Source of the DNA: Bacillota bacterium
GTDB taxonomy: Bacteria; Bacillota_A; Clostridia; Lachnospirales; WQUN01
Assembly: GCA_009786175.1 (NCBI GenBank)
Contig: WQTQ01000243.1
Coordinates: 8,534 to 72,533, forward strand
Direction: 5' to 3'
Length of the DNA: 64,000 nt
The position numbers and the translations under genes are program-made. The notes beneath the pieces are model-generated. The model saw only the letters and a program-made list of their open reading frames with translations, did no database searches and was not told the DNA's origin. Below are positions 1 to 8,728 of the stretch, one piece after another. Numbering within the stretch: the first letter of the stretch is position 1; every line of letters starts with the position of its first letter.

Positions 1-120
1 TCCTTCGAAATTGCCACGGTACAGGATTTTATTTATATGGCAGAAGAAATATACGGCAATTGCCTGGAAGAGTTCTTTTACACGTGGATATCTTCCGGCA
101 CCGTGCCGCCACTGAGGTGA
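1..120 (+). CDS. C-terminal end of an M1-like metallopeptidase (partial)
   Basis: An open frame enters from the left edge and ends at TGA 118-120. Its last 39 residues include a stretch of the type DFIYMAEEIYGN-LEEFFYTW. This resembles the C-terminal end of M1-family aminopeptidases, where an acidic helix is followed by L-x-x-F-F-x-x-W. The catalytic part lies outside the window, so the family is inferred from the tail only. The stop is two bases before the next start codon, so the two genes are probably co-transcribed. Confidence 0.45.
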   Translation, partial: SFEIATVQDFIYMAEEIYGNCLEEFFYTWISSGTVPPLR

Positions 121-122
121 TT

Positions 123-854
123 ATGAATACGGTAAATGTATTGGGCATCACTTTTCATGCTCTTACCATGGATGGAACATTGGATATTCTGGAAGGGTAC
201 CTTCAAGAAACCAAAAATCACATAGTGGTGACCCCAAACCCCGAGGGTGTAATGCAAGCCCGCCGCAACCAATCATTTGAAAGCTCTGTGAGGGAGGCAG
301 ATTTGTGCTTGGCAGATGGCACGGGCATTGTACTTGCCGCTAAATTTACAGGGCAAAAAATACCGGGCCGCGTACGTGGCCTGGATACTATTCTGGCCTT
401 ATGCGAACGGTTAACAGAAAAAGACAAGAATTTTACGGTCTATTTTTTTGGGGGGCGGCCGGGCGTGGCAGAGCGGGCGAAAGCGAAAATGGAGGCTCGG
501 CACCCAAATATGAAAGTAATTGGTTATCATCACGGTTACTTCGATGATGACACCGAAATAATAGACGAAATTAATAGCCTGTCACCCGATATTCTGCTTG
601 TATGTATAGGTATGCCCCGGGCAGAACTGTGGGCAGCAAGTAACAGAAACATTAATACCCGCATTACAATGTGCCTTGGGGGAACTTTGGATATTATGTC
701 CGGGGATTTGACGCCAACACCGCCAATTATCCGCAAAATAGGGCTGGAGTGGCTGCACAGGCTGATAAGAGAGCCGCGCCGTGCCAAACGGCAATTGGAC
801 ATACCACGCTTTGTAATGGCAGTAATTTCAGCAAAGTTTAGGAGGCAAAAATGA
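123..854 (+). CDS. WecG/TagA/CpsF family glycosyltransferase (GT26)
   Basis: A 243-residue protein matching the GT26 family, which transfers N-acetylmannosaminuronic acid or N-acetylmannosamine to lipid-linked GlcNAc in teichoic acid or surface polysaccharide synthesis. Family motifs are visible in order: TPNPEGVMQARR near residue 40, DLCLADGTGIVLAAK near 60, FFGGRPGVAERA near 110 and GMPRAELW near 165. The ATG at 123 follows a GAGGTG ribosome site. An upstream in-frame ATG at 60 would add 21 residues unlike the family and would overlap the preceding gene, so 123 is preferred. There is no signal peptide or membrane span, as expected for a peripheral enzyme on the inner face of the membrane. 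It overlaps the next gene by ATGA. Confidence 0.85.
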   Translation: MNTVNVLGITFHALTMDGTLDILEGYLQETKNHIVVTPNPEGVMQARRNQSFESSVREADLCLADGTGIVLAAKFTGQKIPGRVRGLDTILALCERLTEKDKNFTVYFFGGRPGVAERAKAKMEARHPNMKVIGYHHGYFDDDTEIIDEINSLSPDILLVCIGMPRAELWAASNRNINTRITMCLGGTLDIMSGDLTPTPPIIRKIGLEWLHRLIREPRRAKRQLDIPRFVMAVISAKFRRQK

Positions 855-1729
855 TGGTTACAAAAAAAGTCATAAAGGACTATTTTTACACTACAATAGG
901 TACATTTTTATTGGGTTTTGCCATCATCGCATTCTGGCAGCCCCATAACCTTGTTACCGGCGGAATATCCGGGTTGGCAATAATTATTTTTGACTATACG
1001 GCAAGTGCGGGATTTGAATTTACAGTCCCAATCTGGCTAAGCAATTTGGTGCTTAACTTGCCACTGTTTATAATTGGCTTTAAAGTTATGCCTAAACAAT
1101 ATTTTTATCGCTCGATATATGGCTACATAATGCTAACCGTAAGCCTGTATGTGCTGCGCTTTGTTCCGCAAATACCATCCGATATGTTAATGGCATCGTT
1201 GTTTGGCGGCGTAATCGCGGGTATGGGGATAAGTTTTGTGCTACGTGCAAAGGCAACCACAGGCGGATCTACACTTATTGCCGCTATTTTACACCGCTGG
1301 GCATTTCCCCATCTTTCTATGGCAAAAATATTATTTTTTATAGATTCCACTATTATAACTATAGGGTTGCTGGCATTTGGCCCAATCGCTGCTATGTACG
1401 CGGTTGTTGCGGTATTTGTTTCCACAAAAACGACAGACGCGGCAATTGAAGGGCTGTCTTTTTCCAAGGCGGCATTTATTATTTCACAGGAATCCGATGC
1501 CATTGCAGAGGGCATAACCAAAGACTTAAACCGCGGCGTTACCGAACTGCCCAGCCGCGGCAGATATTCCAAGCAAGACCAGACTATGCTGCTGTGCGTT
1601 GTACCTGCAAAAGAAATTGTTGACCTAAAACAGCTGGTTTACGCCATCGACAAAAAAGCCTTTGTAATTGTAACCGATGTACGGGAAGTTTTAGGTGAAG
1701 GTTTTAAAGCGGGCCAGGATGTGCTGTAA
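851..1729 (+). CDS. YitT family membrane protein (DUF161/DUF2179)
   Basis: A 292-residue protein with about five hydrophobic spans in the first 190 residues, followed by a soluble C-terminal domain (roughly 210-290). That is the architecture of YitT/YebE-type proteins, common in Firmicutes and of unproven function. GGSTLIAAIL and the C-terminal IDLKQLVYAIDKKAFVIVTDVREVLGEGF-type region (DUF2179) fit the family. The start overlaps the stop of the glycosyltransferase (ATGA) and has GGAGG eight bases upstream, so translation is coupled. A hairpin terminator follows immediately. Confidence 0.85.
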   Translation: MMVTKKVIKDYFYTTIGTFLLGFAIIAFWQPHNLVTGGISGLAIIIFDYTASAGFEFTVPIWLSNLVLNLPLFIIGFKVMPKQYFYRSIYGYIMLTVSLYVLRFVPQIPSDMLMASLFGGVIAGMGISFVLRAKATTGGSTLIAAILHRWAFPHLSMAKILFFIDSTIITIGLLAFGPIAAMYAVVAVFVSTKTTDAAIEGLSFSKAAFIISQESDAIAEGITKDLNRGVTELPSRGRYSKQDQTMLLCVVPAKEIVDLKQLVYAIDKKAFVIVTDVREVLGEGFKAGQDVL

Positions 1730-1734
1730 AAAAA

Positions 1735-1776
1735 AGCAGAAACGAACCGAGTAATCGATTGGTTTCTGCTTTTTTA
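1735..1776 (+). terminator. Rho-independent terminator
   Basis: AGCAGAAAC at 1735-1743 pairs with GTTTCTGCT at 1762-1770 and is followed by a T-run. It ends the GT26-YitT unit, and the A-rich left side could also serve the convergent gene. Confidence 0.8.
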
Positions 1777-1796
1777 TATACTAATTACGGTGATTA

Positions 1797-3089
1797 TTAT
1801 GCGTCGTAATCTGTTGGTTCTTCTTCTGTTGCATCTTCATCATCGTAATCTACAAGGTAATCCTCTTCTGTTGCTTCCTCATAGTCATACTCTGTTGGCT
1901 CGGTTACTTCTGTTGGTTCTTCAACTTCGTAAGGTGTTGGTTCAGCTACTTCTGTAGGCTCTTCAAACGGAGTAGGCTCTTCAATTGGAGGCGGTATTTC
2001 GATTGGAGGCGGAAGTGTAATTACAGGAGCAGCAGGAACTTCGAACAGACCCAGTGCAAATGCAAAAGGAACATAAACTGTACCGTTGTCGTTAAAACCT
2101 CCGGCTTCGGCTACTGTAAAGGACGTAAGGCCAACAACCGTTACTGTTGCGGTTGCACCGTCCCAAACAAGATCAAAGAAACCGTATACGTTTGCTGTGG
2201 CACGGAAAGGTACAAATTGAATGCCATCTACAAAACGCGTAGCTACGGTATCAATTGGGCGTGGAGCAGTAATTTCGAAAATAGGAGGAGGAGCAGGCAA
2301 GTCAATTACTATTTCTTGCGGCGGTGTCGGTATTTCAATAACCTCTGCTACTTCCGTTACCTCTTCAATAACTTCTGCAGGAATTTCAACTTCTTGTATT
2401 GCAATGCGCCAGCGGGCAGATTCTGTACCCATAGTTACAAAATGTAATTCGTCACCGGCTTCCAACATCAATTCATAATGAAGTTCTGATACATGCCCTT
2501 CAACAACTGCACCGTTTAAAAGAACAAAAGCATATGAACTATCGCTTATGAAAGAGCCTGTTATATAGAACAAGCCATTTGTTTTTGCATACCATGCGAT
2601 AACTACATCAAAGTCTTCTGTAGGTGTAACATAGCCTGTTTCTGGGTTAACAGCCCATTCTTCTGCGCCTTCTGCCGAAGCAATCCAAAGGCCGTCATCG
2701 TAAATTGCCAAAGAAAGAGTGCCATCTAAGTAATACATAAAGCTAAAACCTTCTGCAGATGCGTCGTATAGACCGAAAGACCAGCGTTGACCTACAGCCC
2801 CAACAACAGGTACAATCTCTTCGTACTCTGTCGGATCGTATGCTACATACTCTGTCGCTTCATCTGTTGTGTACTCTGTTGTTTCATCTGTAGCATCGTC
2901 TGTCGCTTCATCTGTTGCGTACTCTGTTGTTTCTTCTGTAGCGTCGTCTGTTGCGTACTCTGTTGCGTCTGTTGCATACTCTGTTACTTCTGTTGCGTCT
3001 TCGTACCCATTGTCATACTCTTCAGCTAATACAGCAACTGGGGCAAGTACCAGACATAAAACAAGTACGAAGCATAGAAATTTTTTCAT
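1797..3089 (-). CDS. Secreted Thr/Glu-rich protein with copper-amine-oxidase-N-like domain
   Basis: Translation most likely starts at ATG 3089, nine bases after AAGGAG, giving 430 residues. The N-terminus is a classic Sec signal peptide (MKKFLCFVLVLCLVLA, cleavage after AVLA). Then come about 60 residues of acidic repeats built from ATEYATDE and ATDDATEETT units. A globular region with W/Y-rich segments follows, then a segment with VPFRATAN and a V-x-V pattern that fits the Cu_amine_oxidN1 repeats (about 290-370) common on Clostridia surface proteins. A second Thr/Glu-Pro repeat tail ends the protein. No wall-sorting motif or transmembrane anchor is visible, so release or non-covalent wall binding is inferred. 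Substrate unknown. It is convergent with yitT and divergent from the M20 gene. Confidence 0.75.
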   Translation of the reverse strand: MKKFLCFVLVLCLVLAPVAVLAEEYDNGYEDATEVTEYATDATEYATDDATEETTEYATDEATDDATDETTEYTTDEATEYVAYDPTEYEEIVPVVGAVGQRWSFGLYDASAEGFSFMYYLDGTLSLAIYDDGLWIASAEGAEEWAVNPETGYVTPTEDFDVVIAWYAKTNGLFYITGSFISDSSYAFVLLNGAVVEGHVSELHYELMLEAGDELHFVTMGTESARWRIAIQEVEIPAEVIEEVTEVAEVIEIPTPPQEIVIDLPAPPPIFEITAPRPIDTVATRFVDGIQFVPFRATANVYGFFDLVWDGATATVTVVGLTSFTVAEAGGFNDNGTVYVPFAFALGLFEVPAAPVITLPPPIEIPPPIEEPTPFEEPTEVAEPTPYEVEEPTEVTEPTEYDYEEATEEDYLVDYDDEDATEEEPTDYDA

Positions 3090-3184
3090 GAGCAAAACTC
3101 CTTTATATATAAATTTTTTTGTTGCCTGTGTAGGGGTAAAACCAATACAAAATGTTTGTTGCAACGGATACTTTATCAGACATG

Positions 3185-3214
3185 TTACAAGATTGCAATA
3201 TTTTGTGTTAAAAT
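3185..3214 (+). promoter_or_regulatory. Candidate sigma-A promoter for the M20 peptidase gene
   Basis: TTACAA at 3185-3190 and TAAAAT at 3209-3214 with an 18-base spacer. It lies 56 bases before the chosen start of the downstream gene, in a divergent intergenic region. Confidence 0.4.
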
Positions 3215-3269
3215 AGGAAACAAGAATGCACTTTGTAATAAAACTGTAATCATTTTAAGGAGGAGACGT

Positions 3270-4406
3270 ATGAAAGGTCAGCTTTATGCCATTGGTAATG
3301 GCCTAAAACAACAGCTATGCCAAATCAGCGATTTTATGTTTCACAACCCGGAAATTGGCAACAAGGAGTACAAAGCGACAGAAAAATTAGTAACATTTTT
3401 GCGCGAAAATAATTTTGTTGTAAAGCAACCCGTGCTGAACATGGACACAGCTTTTGAAGCAGTGTATGACAGCGGCAAACCCGGGGCATCTGTCGCATTT
3501 ATTTGCGAATACGACGCACTGCCTGAAATTGGCCATGCCTGCGGCCATAACATGATTGGTGCCATGAGTGCGGGCGCAGGGGTTATCCTTAGCAAAATAA
3601 TTGATGAACTTGGCGGTAAAGTTCATGTATTCGGCACCCCGGCAGAAGAAACAAACGGCGGTAAAGTTACCATGGCAGATGCGGGGCTTTTTAACAACAT
3701 AACCGCCGCGCTTATGATACACCCTTCCGATGACACCAGGGAAAGCGGCACGTCTGCAGCAATGGAAGCTTTGCAGTTCCGCTACAAAGGGCTTACCGCC
3801 CATGCGGCGGGGTGTCCGGAAAAAGGCATTAACGCCCTAAATGCCGTAATCCAGCTATTTAACGGTATTGATGCCCTGCGGCAGCATGTTACTCCGGATG
3901 TCCGTATCCATGGGATTATCAGCGAGGGCGGCGTAGCAGCAAACATTGTGCCGGAACTTGCCGTCGCGCAATTTTACATCCGTTCCGCCACCAAGGAAAA
4001 CTTGGCAGATGTAAAAGAGAAAGTATTAAAAATTGCCGAAGGCGCGGCTCTTATGACGGGTGCGGCATTAGACGTTACCAATTACGAGCTTTCCTACGAT
4101 GACCTAAAAACAAACATGGCACTGTCTGATGCTTACAATAAAAATTTAGAAGCTCTTGGCATAACAGATATTAAACCGCCGATAAAAGGTGCGGGGTCAT
4201 CGGATATCGGCAATGTAAGCAACATCATCCCTACAATTCACCCATACATTGGCATTTCCGAAACCCGTATAATTGGCCACACGCGGGAATTTGCCGCGGC
4301 AACCATTACGGATTTTGCCCATGACCGTCTGGTTACAGGCGCACTGGCTTTGGCATACACAGGGCTGGATATTCTTACCGGTAAAGTACCGCTCCAAAAT
4401 AAGTAA
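3270..4406 (+). CDS. M20 family peptidase / amidohydrolase (AbgB-like)
   Basis: A 378-residue metal-dependent hydrolase of the M20D type, which removes acyl or aminobenzoyl groups or cleaves dipeptides. Metal and catalytic motifs are visible: CEYDALPEIGHACGHNM near residue 75-92, GTPAEETNGGK near 125-135 and MIHPSDDT near 148. A dimerisation insert (GLTAHAAGCPEKGINALNA) follows. ATG 3270 is preceded by AAGGAGGAG. A longer upstream reading would add 38 residues with no family resemblance, so it was not used. The 3' end overlaps the end of the convergent DUF2284 gene by 32 bases. The substrate cannot be read from sequence. Confidence 0.85.
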   Translation: MKGQLYAIGNGLKQQLCQISDFMFHNPEIGNKEYKATEKLVTFLRENNFVVKQPVLNMDTAFEAVYDSGKPGASVAFICEYDALPEIGHACGHNMIGAMSAGAGVILSKIIDELGGKVHVFGTPAEETNGGKVTMADAGLFNNITAALMIHPSDDTRESGTSAAMEALQFRYKGLTAHAAGCPEKGINALNAVIQLFNGIDALRQHVTPDVRIHGIISEGGVAANIVPELAVAQFYIRSATKENLADVKEKVLKIAEGAALMTGAALDVTNYELSYDDLKTNMALSDAYNKNLEALGITDIKPPIKGAGSSDIGNVSNIIPTIHPYIGISETRIIGHTREFAAATITDFAHDRLVTGALALAYTGLDILTGKVPLQNK

Positions 4407-4917
4407 CTGTATTTTCACCGTTAATGTACTTCATGCCGCTAACTGCAGCCAGCTCCGACACAGCTATGCCATAAGCTTCAAGAGACGGTATGGCCTTGTT
4501 CGGGTGGGCACATGGTGCCTTATCCAATTTTGTACAGCGGCGGCAGATATGGCAAGCCCCGGCCCCTAAAACCAGGGGCTTTTTTGATGATACATTCATC
4601 TCCACTACTCCCTCAGCCACAGCTAAAGTCAGAGCATTGTGCATAACAGCCGCCTCTTGCATTCCTTCAAAGTCAAAAGAATCTTCCAGCTGCCCAATCG
4701 ACTGGAAAACCATTATGTTTTCGTAATCTTTGGCATAGGCAATCATTTCGTCAATATCCCCAACATCCGGCGGGCACATCCAGCATGTTCCGTACTTACC
4801 GCAAATGTTCTGTGCGCAGGCATCTCTAAATTCCCGGCTGAACGTTACATCTGATATTTTTGCCATGCCCACGTTTGCTGCCCCTGCAGCAAGGGCTATT
4901 TCCATTAGTTTTTGCAT
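4375..4917 (-). CDS. DUF2284 cysteine-rich metal-binding protein
   Basis: A 180-residue protein with cysteine clusters typical of DUF2284: C-x-x-C-G-x-Y-G-x-C-W-x-C-P-P near residues 37-52 and C-x-x-C-x-x-C-x(6)-C near 130-142. These probably bind a metal or Fe-S cluster. Function of the family is unproven. ATG 4917 has AAAGGA upstream, and an in-frame ATG at 4953 lies within the end of the upstream gene. It is the last gene of a four-gene leftward operon (GNAT, RtcB, EFR1, DUF2284), and its position next to a flavodoxin-ferredoxin protein suggests a redox role by context only. Confidence 0.75.
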   Translation of the reverse strand: MQKLMEIALAAGAANVGMAKISDVTFSREFRDACAQNICGKYGTCWMCPPDVGDIDEMIAYAKDYENIMVFQSIGQLEDSFDFEGMQEAAVMHNALTLAVAEGVVEMNVSSKKPLVLGAGACHICRRCTKLDKAPCAHPNKAIPSLEAYGIAVSELAAVSGMKYINGENTVTYFGAVLYR

Positions 4918-4931
4918 AAAAAGTCCTTTCG

Positions 4932-5738
4932 TTAATCGCCATTTACAGCGCAATCAATCCCTTTGTACTGCCACTTTGGACGAAGGTGTAACATTGTTAC
5001 GGTAATTGCTCTTTGCGGGCAACGGTTAACACAGCGGTAACACACAATGCAATTACCTTGATGTATGATTTTACCATGATCATTAGCCAGGTTTTTGACC
5101 GGGCAAATTTTCATACATAAATTACATGCTGTACAATTTTTATGAATTTTCACGCCGGACTTTGCTTTATGTTCGACAGTCAGTTTACGCGGCTCAACTT
5201 CCCTGCTGTCACCTTGCCACGCCTTACCTTGCAAATTTCCTAAAAATTGCGAAAACCGAGAGAATCCACGCTTTTTTACAACTCCGCTTTTGATGTCATT
5301 ACATACCCGTATCATTTTTGCTTCGGCTTTTTTCGCGCTGCGTATAATAGATTTATTGCTGCGCTTACGAAAAATTGGGATATTGCATACATTATTGGGC
5401 AGTATAAAATGCTCTGCGTAAATTACGTCAATAAAGCCGTCCCAAAACATATCTGTAAAAACCCTGGCACCATCCCCGGAGAATAGCATTTGAGTTACAA
5501 ATATGATAATTTTTTTGCCGTTTAAATCGCTCATGTGCTTGGCAGCAAACTCACGCATATTGCGCGGAACTCGCGAACCATATATGGGATAACAAAAGGC
5601 GACCGTACCGTGGGCTTTTATTTCTGCCGTAAAATTATGGTCCGCTTCAATTGACAGGCAAGCCGCGCCCATTTCCCGGCTAAAAACGCGCGCGATATAT
5701 TCTGTATTGCCTGTGGCGGAAAAATATAAGGTTAACAT
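4932..5738 (-). CDS. EFR1-type flavodoxin-domain ferredoxin protein
   Basis: A 268-residue fusion. The N-terminus has a flavodoxin phosphate loop (FSATGNTEYIA, residues about 6-16), and the C-terminus holds two 4Fe-4S motifs (C-T-A-C-N-L-C-M-K-I-C-P and C-I-V-C-Y-R-C-V-N-R-C-P). This is the EFR1 architecture found in anaerobic Firmicutes. It is probably a cytoplasmic electron carrier or oxidoreductase whose partner is unknown. It starts six bases after the RtcB gene ends and is separated from the DUF2284 gene by 14 bases, so all are expected on one transcript. Confidence 0.85.
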   Translation of the reverse strand: MLTLYFSATGNTEYIARVFSREMGAACLSIEADHNFTAEIKAHGTVAFCYPIYGSRVPRNMREFAAKHMSDLNGKKIIIFVTQMLFSGDGARVFTDMFWDGFIDVIYAEHFILPNNVCNIPIFRKRSNKSIIRSAKKAEAKMIRVCNDIKSGVVKKRGFSRFSQFLGNLQGKAWQGDSREVEPRKLTVEHKAKSGVKIHKNCTACNLCMKICPVKNLANDHGKIIHQGNCIVCYRCVNRCPQRAITVTMLHLRPKWQYKGIDCAVNGD

Positions 5739-5744
5739 GTCGCC

Positions 5745-6845
5745 TTACTCACTTGCCTTAAAATTATACATAGGCTTGATTCTTTCAATTATCTCTGCCG
5801 TTGGCCCAATGTGCCGCACTATGTCATCCATACTCTTGTATGCCATTGGTGCTTCGTCAAGGGTTTTGCCGCTTACGGAAGTGGTAAAAACACCGCTCAT
5901 TTCAGATTTAAACTGATCCAGGGACAAGTTTTTAAAGGCTACTGTACGGCTCATTAAGCGGCCTGCGCCATGGGGAGCAGATTGGTTCCAATCGTCGTTG
6001 CCCTTACCCACGCAAATTAAACTGCCGTCACGCATATTAATTGGTATAAGCAATTTTTCACCGGCCTTTGCGGACACGGCACCTTTGCGCAGTATCATTG
6101 TGTCTGTGTCGATGTAGTTGTGAATTGTTGTAAACCGCTCCAATTCCGTAAGACCCATGCCTTCCAGGATAACTTCTGTCATGGCCCTGCGGTTTAGGGT
6201 GGCAAAATACTGGGTAAGCTTCATGTCGTGGATATAATCGTCGAATAGCGGGCCGGTTACATATGCCAAGTCTTTAGGGCAGCTTGTACCGCGAAGGGCG
6301 CGGCATGCCTCATCCTGGTAATGCCTTGCAACTTCATTCCCCAAATGGCGGCTGCCGGAATGCACAACAAGGTACAAATCTCCGTTTTCTGCCTGTCCAA
6401 CTTCAATAAAGTGGTTGCCGCCGCCCAAAGTGCCAATACTTTTCCGCGCACGTTCAAGTTTAACCTTACCGGCAATTTTCAGTTTTGTTAAATCGATTCC
6501 GCTGTTCAGCGGGTGGTGGCTCTTGCGCACGTCCGACCCGGACGGAATTTGACGGCGGATGAGCTTATCCAAAGCCGCGTAGTTAATATCTTTTTCCGCT
6601 AACTTTACGGTTTCCATGCCGCAGCCAATATCCACGCCAACCATGCCCGGCACAATTTTGTCGGTTATGGTCATGGTTGTGCCAATTGTACAGCCCATAC
6701 CCGCGTGTACGTCCGGCATAATGCGTAATTTACAATCGGCAAATTCTTCCCTGTCGCAAACAGATTTTACTTGTTCAAATGACACGCTTTCCAACTCGTG
6801 TGTGTAGCAAATTGCAATATTATTTTTTCCTTTTACAGATATCAT
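5745..6845 (-). CDS. rtcB: RtcB family RNA-splicing ligase
   Basis: A 366-residue RtcB ligase, which joins 2',3'-cyclic phosphate or 3'-phosphate ends to 5'-OH RNA ends using GTP and Mn2+. The metal-binding Cys75 in VDIGCGME, the GGGNHFIEV and VHSGSRHLG histidine motifs, and the guanylated His292 in PHGAGRLMSR are all present, so the enzyme should be active. It belongs to the shorter RtcB subgroup (about 370-400 residues). It overlaps the upstream GNAT gene by ATGA, implying coupled translation. No RtcA, archease or toxin lies next to it. The partner genes give no clear hint whether it serves repair or damage recovery. Confidence 0.93.
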   Translation of the reverse strand: MISVKGKNNIAICYTHELESVSFEQVKSVCDREEFADCKLRIMPDVHAGMGCTIGTTMTITDKIVPGMVGVDIGCGMETVKLAEKDINYAALDKLIRRQIPSGSDVRKSHHPLNSGIDLTKLKIAGKVKLERARKSIGTLGGGNHFIEVGQAENGDLYLVVHSGSRHLGNEVARHYQDEACRALRGTSCPKDLAYVTGPLFDDYIHDMKLTQYFATLNRRAMTEVILEGMGLTELERFTTIHNYIDTDTMILRKGAVSAKAGEKLLIPINMRDGSLICVGKGNDDWNQSAPHGAGRLMSRTVAFKNLSLDQFKSEMSGVFTTSVSGKTLDEAPMAYKSMDDIVRHIGPTAEIIERIKPMYNFKASE

Positions 6846-7414
6846 ATTAACACCTTTCCAAATACATAAAATGATTCTACTCCGCCATAGTGCCCGGTTA
6901 CTTCGTCTTTGTCCATTTCATCGCAGCTTGCTGCCTTTATTACAAGCTTATTGTACTCCCCTTGGGTTTGAAGTTCTGCAACCGGGAAGGCATAGCCTTT
7001 TTGTTTCTCCTTCCAGCCATCACCTTCCACAAGAATTTTCAACTCTATCGGTTTGTATCCGTTTTTCAAATAAAAATGCTCTACATACCCACCGGCAGAG
7101 CCCACATCTACACGGCTAAAACCCAACTCGTAAACGCACTTTTCCCAAAATTGCAGAAGCTTACTGCCCCTGCCCTGTGCTTTGTAGTCCCATTCAATGG
7201 CAATTCCGTCAAGGGAAAAACATTTGTCATCGCCCCAGGGGCTTGGGAAACCGTACGCGCAGCCAACCAACCGGTCGTCGATGTAGTAACCTGCAACAGT
7301 GGCAGGATAATCCCTGCATATTGCTTTGATATTTTCTGTCCCGCCAAGGTATTCTTCCACGATTTTTTCCAATAATTCATAATCACTTTCAGGAACAGTT
7401 TTTACTGTTTCCAC
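6842..7414 (-). CDS. GNAT family N-acetyltransferase
   Basis: A 190-residue protein with the GNAT acetyl-CoA binding segment near residues 70-90 (DYKAQGRGSKLLQFWEKC, the Q/R-x-x-G-x-G/A loop) and the following beta-bulge region ending FYLKNGYKP. A C-terminal extension of about 60 residues has no recognised motif. It heads the leftward operon with rtcB and overlaps it by ATGA. The acetylated substrate is unknown. Confidence 0.8.
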   Translation of the reverse strand: METVKTVPESDYELLEKIVEEYLGGTENIKAICRDYPATVAGYYIDDRLVGCAYGFPSPWGDDKCFSLDGIAIEWDYKAQGRGSKLLQFWEKCVYELGFSRVDVGSAGGYVEHFYLKNGYKPIELKILVEGDGWKEKQKGYAFPVAELQTQGEYNKLVIKAASCDEMDKDEVTGHYGGVESFYVFGKVLI

Positions 7415-7559
7415 AAAAACACCTCCAACATGCTAAAAAATTTAATCCATTATACCATAATGTTTACAAAAATCTATTGTACGTTAATCAAATTTTTGCT
7501 AAACTTTACTTAGTAAGCAATATATTTTTTACACCATTTCCAATATTAGGAGGTACAAC

Positions 7560-8573
7560 ATGGCAAAAGTAATTGGCAACCCGGTACCAAACATGCCCTG
7601 GGAAGACAAACCTGCGGGTTACAAAGAAGTTCTTTGGCGTTACAGCCAAAACCCCATTATTAAGCGCAACCCAGGGCCAAAGGCCACAAGAGTATTTAAC
7701 AGCGCGGTTATCCCTTACGGAGATGAATTTGTAGGCATTTTCCGCTGCGACCACAGGGACACAAGTATGCATATTCACTTTGGCAAAAGTAAAGACGCCA
7801 TTAACTGGGAAATTGACCACGAAGACATCAAATGGGTAGATGAAGAAGGCCACCCTTTCCAACCGGATTATGCGTATGACCCGCGCCTTATAAAAATGGA
7901 CGATGAATACTACGTAATGTGGTGTACCAGTTTTGGCGGCTCGCCAACAATCGGCCTTGGAAAAACAAAAGATTTTAAAACCTTTGTGCGTTTGGAAAAT
8001 GCATTCTTGCCTTTCAACCGCAACGGGGTATTGTTCCCGCGTAAAATAAACGGCAAGTACATGATGTTAAGCCGCCCAAGCGACAACGGACACACACCTT
8101 TCGGTGATACATTCATCTCTGAAAGCCCGGATTTAACATACTGGGGCAAGCATCGCAAAGTTATGGGCCGCGGCGACAACTGGGAAGCCCTTAAAATAGG
8201 CCCGGGTCCCGCCCCAATAGAAACTGACGAAGGCTGGCTGATGATTTACCACGGCGTAATCCTTACCTGCAACGGTTATGTGTACAGTTTCAGTTCGGCT
8301 CTTTTAGACTTGGATAACCCGTCAAAAGTACTGTATCGCGCTTCCAATTACCTGATTACACCGGAAGAACCCTACGAAACGACGGGCTTTGTGCCAAATG
8401 TATGCTTCCCCTGCGCCACCCTTTGCGACGCGCCCACAGGCCGTTTGGCAATATATTATGGCTGCGCAGATACTTACACAGGCATTATTTTTGGTACCGT
8501 AGACGACATAATTAAGTTTACAAAAGAAAACAGCAAGCTGCGGCACGGTGACGGTGATATAGGAAGAAATTAG
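7560..8573 (+). CDS. GH130 beta-mannoside phosphorylase-like protein
   Basis: A 337-residue five-bladed beta-propeller protein of GH130, whose members phosphorolyse beta-1,4- or beta-1,2-mannosides to mannose 1-phosphate. Typical motifs include KRNPGPKATRVFNSAVI near the N-terminus, GIFRCDHRD, the YDPRLIKMDDEYYVMW segment containing the catalytic-region Asp, and GPGPAPIETDEGWLMIYHG. The ATG follows TAGGAGGTACAAC. It stands alone between a divergent operon and a terminator-like palindrome, with no transporter nearby. The exact linkage specificity cannot be assigned from sequence alone. Confidence 0.85.
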   Translation: MAKVIGNPVPNMPWEDKPAGYKEVLWRYSQNPIIKRNPGPKATRVFNSAVIPYGDEFVGIFRCDHRDTSMHIHFGKSKDAINWEIDHEDIKWVDEEGHPFQPDYAYDPRLIKMDDEYYVMWCTSFGGSPTIGLGKTKDFKTFVRLENAFLPFNRNGVLFPRKINGKYMMLSRPSDNGHTPFGDTFISESPDLTYWGKHRKVMGRGDNWEALKIGPGPAPIETDEGWLMIYHGVILTCNGYVYSFSSALLDLDNPSKVLYRASNYLITPEEPYETTGFVPNVCFPCATLCDAPTGRLAIYYGCADTYTGIIFGTVDDIIKFTKENSKLRHGDGDIGRN

Positions 8574-8588
8574 ACGACAGCGAAAAAG

Positions 8589-8610
8589 TACCCCCTGATA
8601 TCAGGGGGTA
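8589..8610. repeat. GATATC-centred palindrome, copy 1
   Basis: A perfect palindrome with core ACCCCCTGATATCAGGGGGT flanked by T/A, directly followed by CTTTTTT. Here it sits 15 bases after the GH130 stop and could act as a terminator. Five more copies occur in the window. Confidence 0.9.
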
Positions 8611-8728
8611 CTTTTTTAAAGTTTATGACAAATTAATATCAAAGTATTTCATCCTGTCATCTGGCTGTACAAAAATGGTATAATCCTTTGACAATATCTT
8701 AATATTATGTAAAAGGTGGTTTTTTCAT

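Noticed and set aside
2787..3216. Cysteine- or serine-rich open frames on the plus strand opposite the Thr/Glu-rich secreted protein
   Set aside because: They mirror the repetitive codons of the minus-strand gene, which has a signal peptide and ribosome site. No ribosome site or family supports them.
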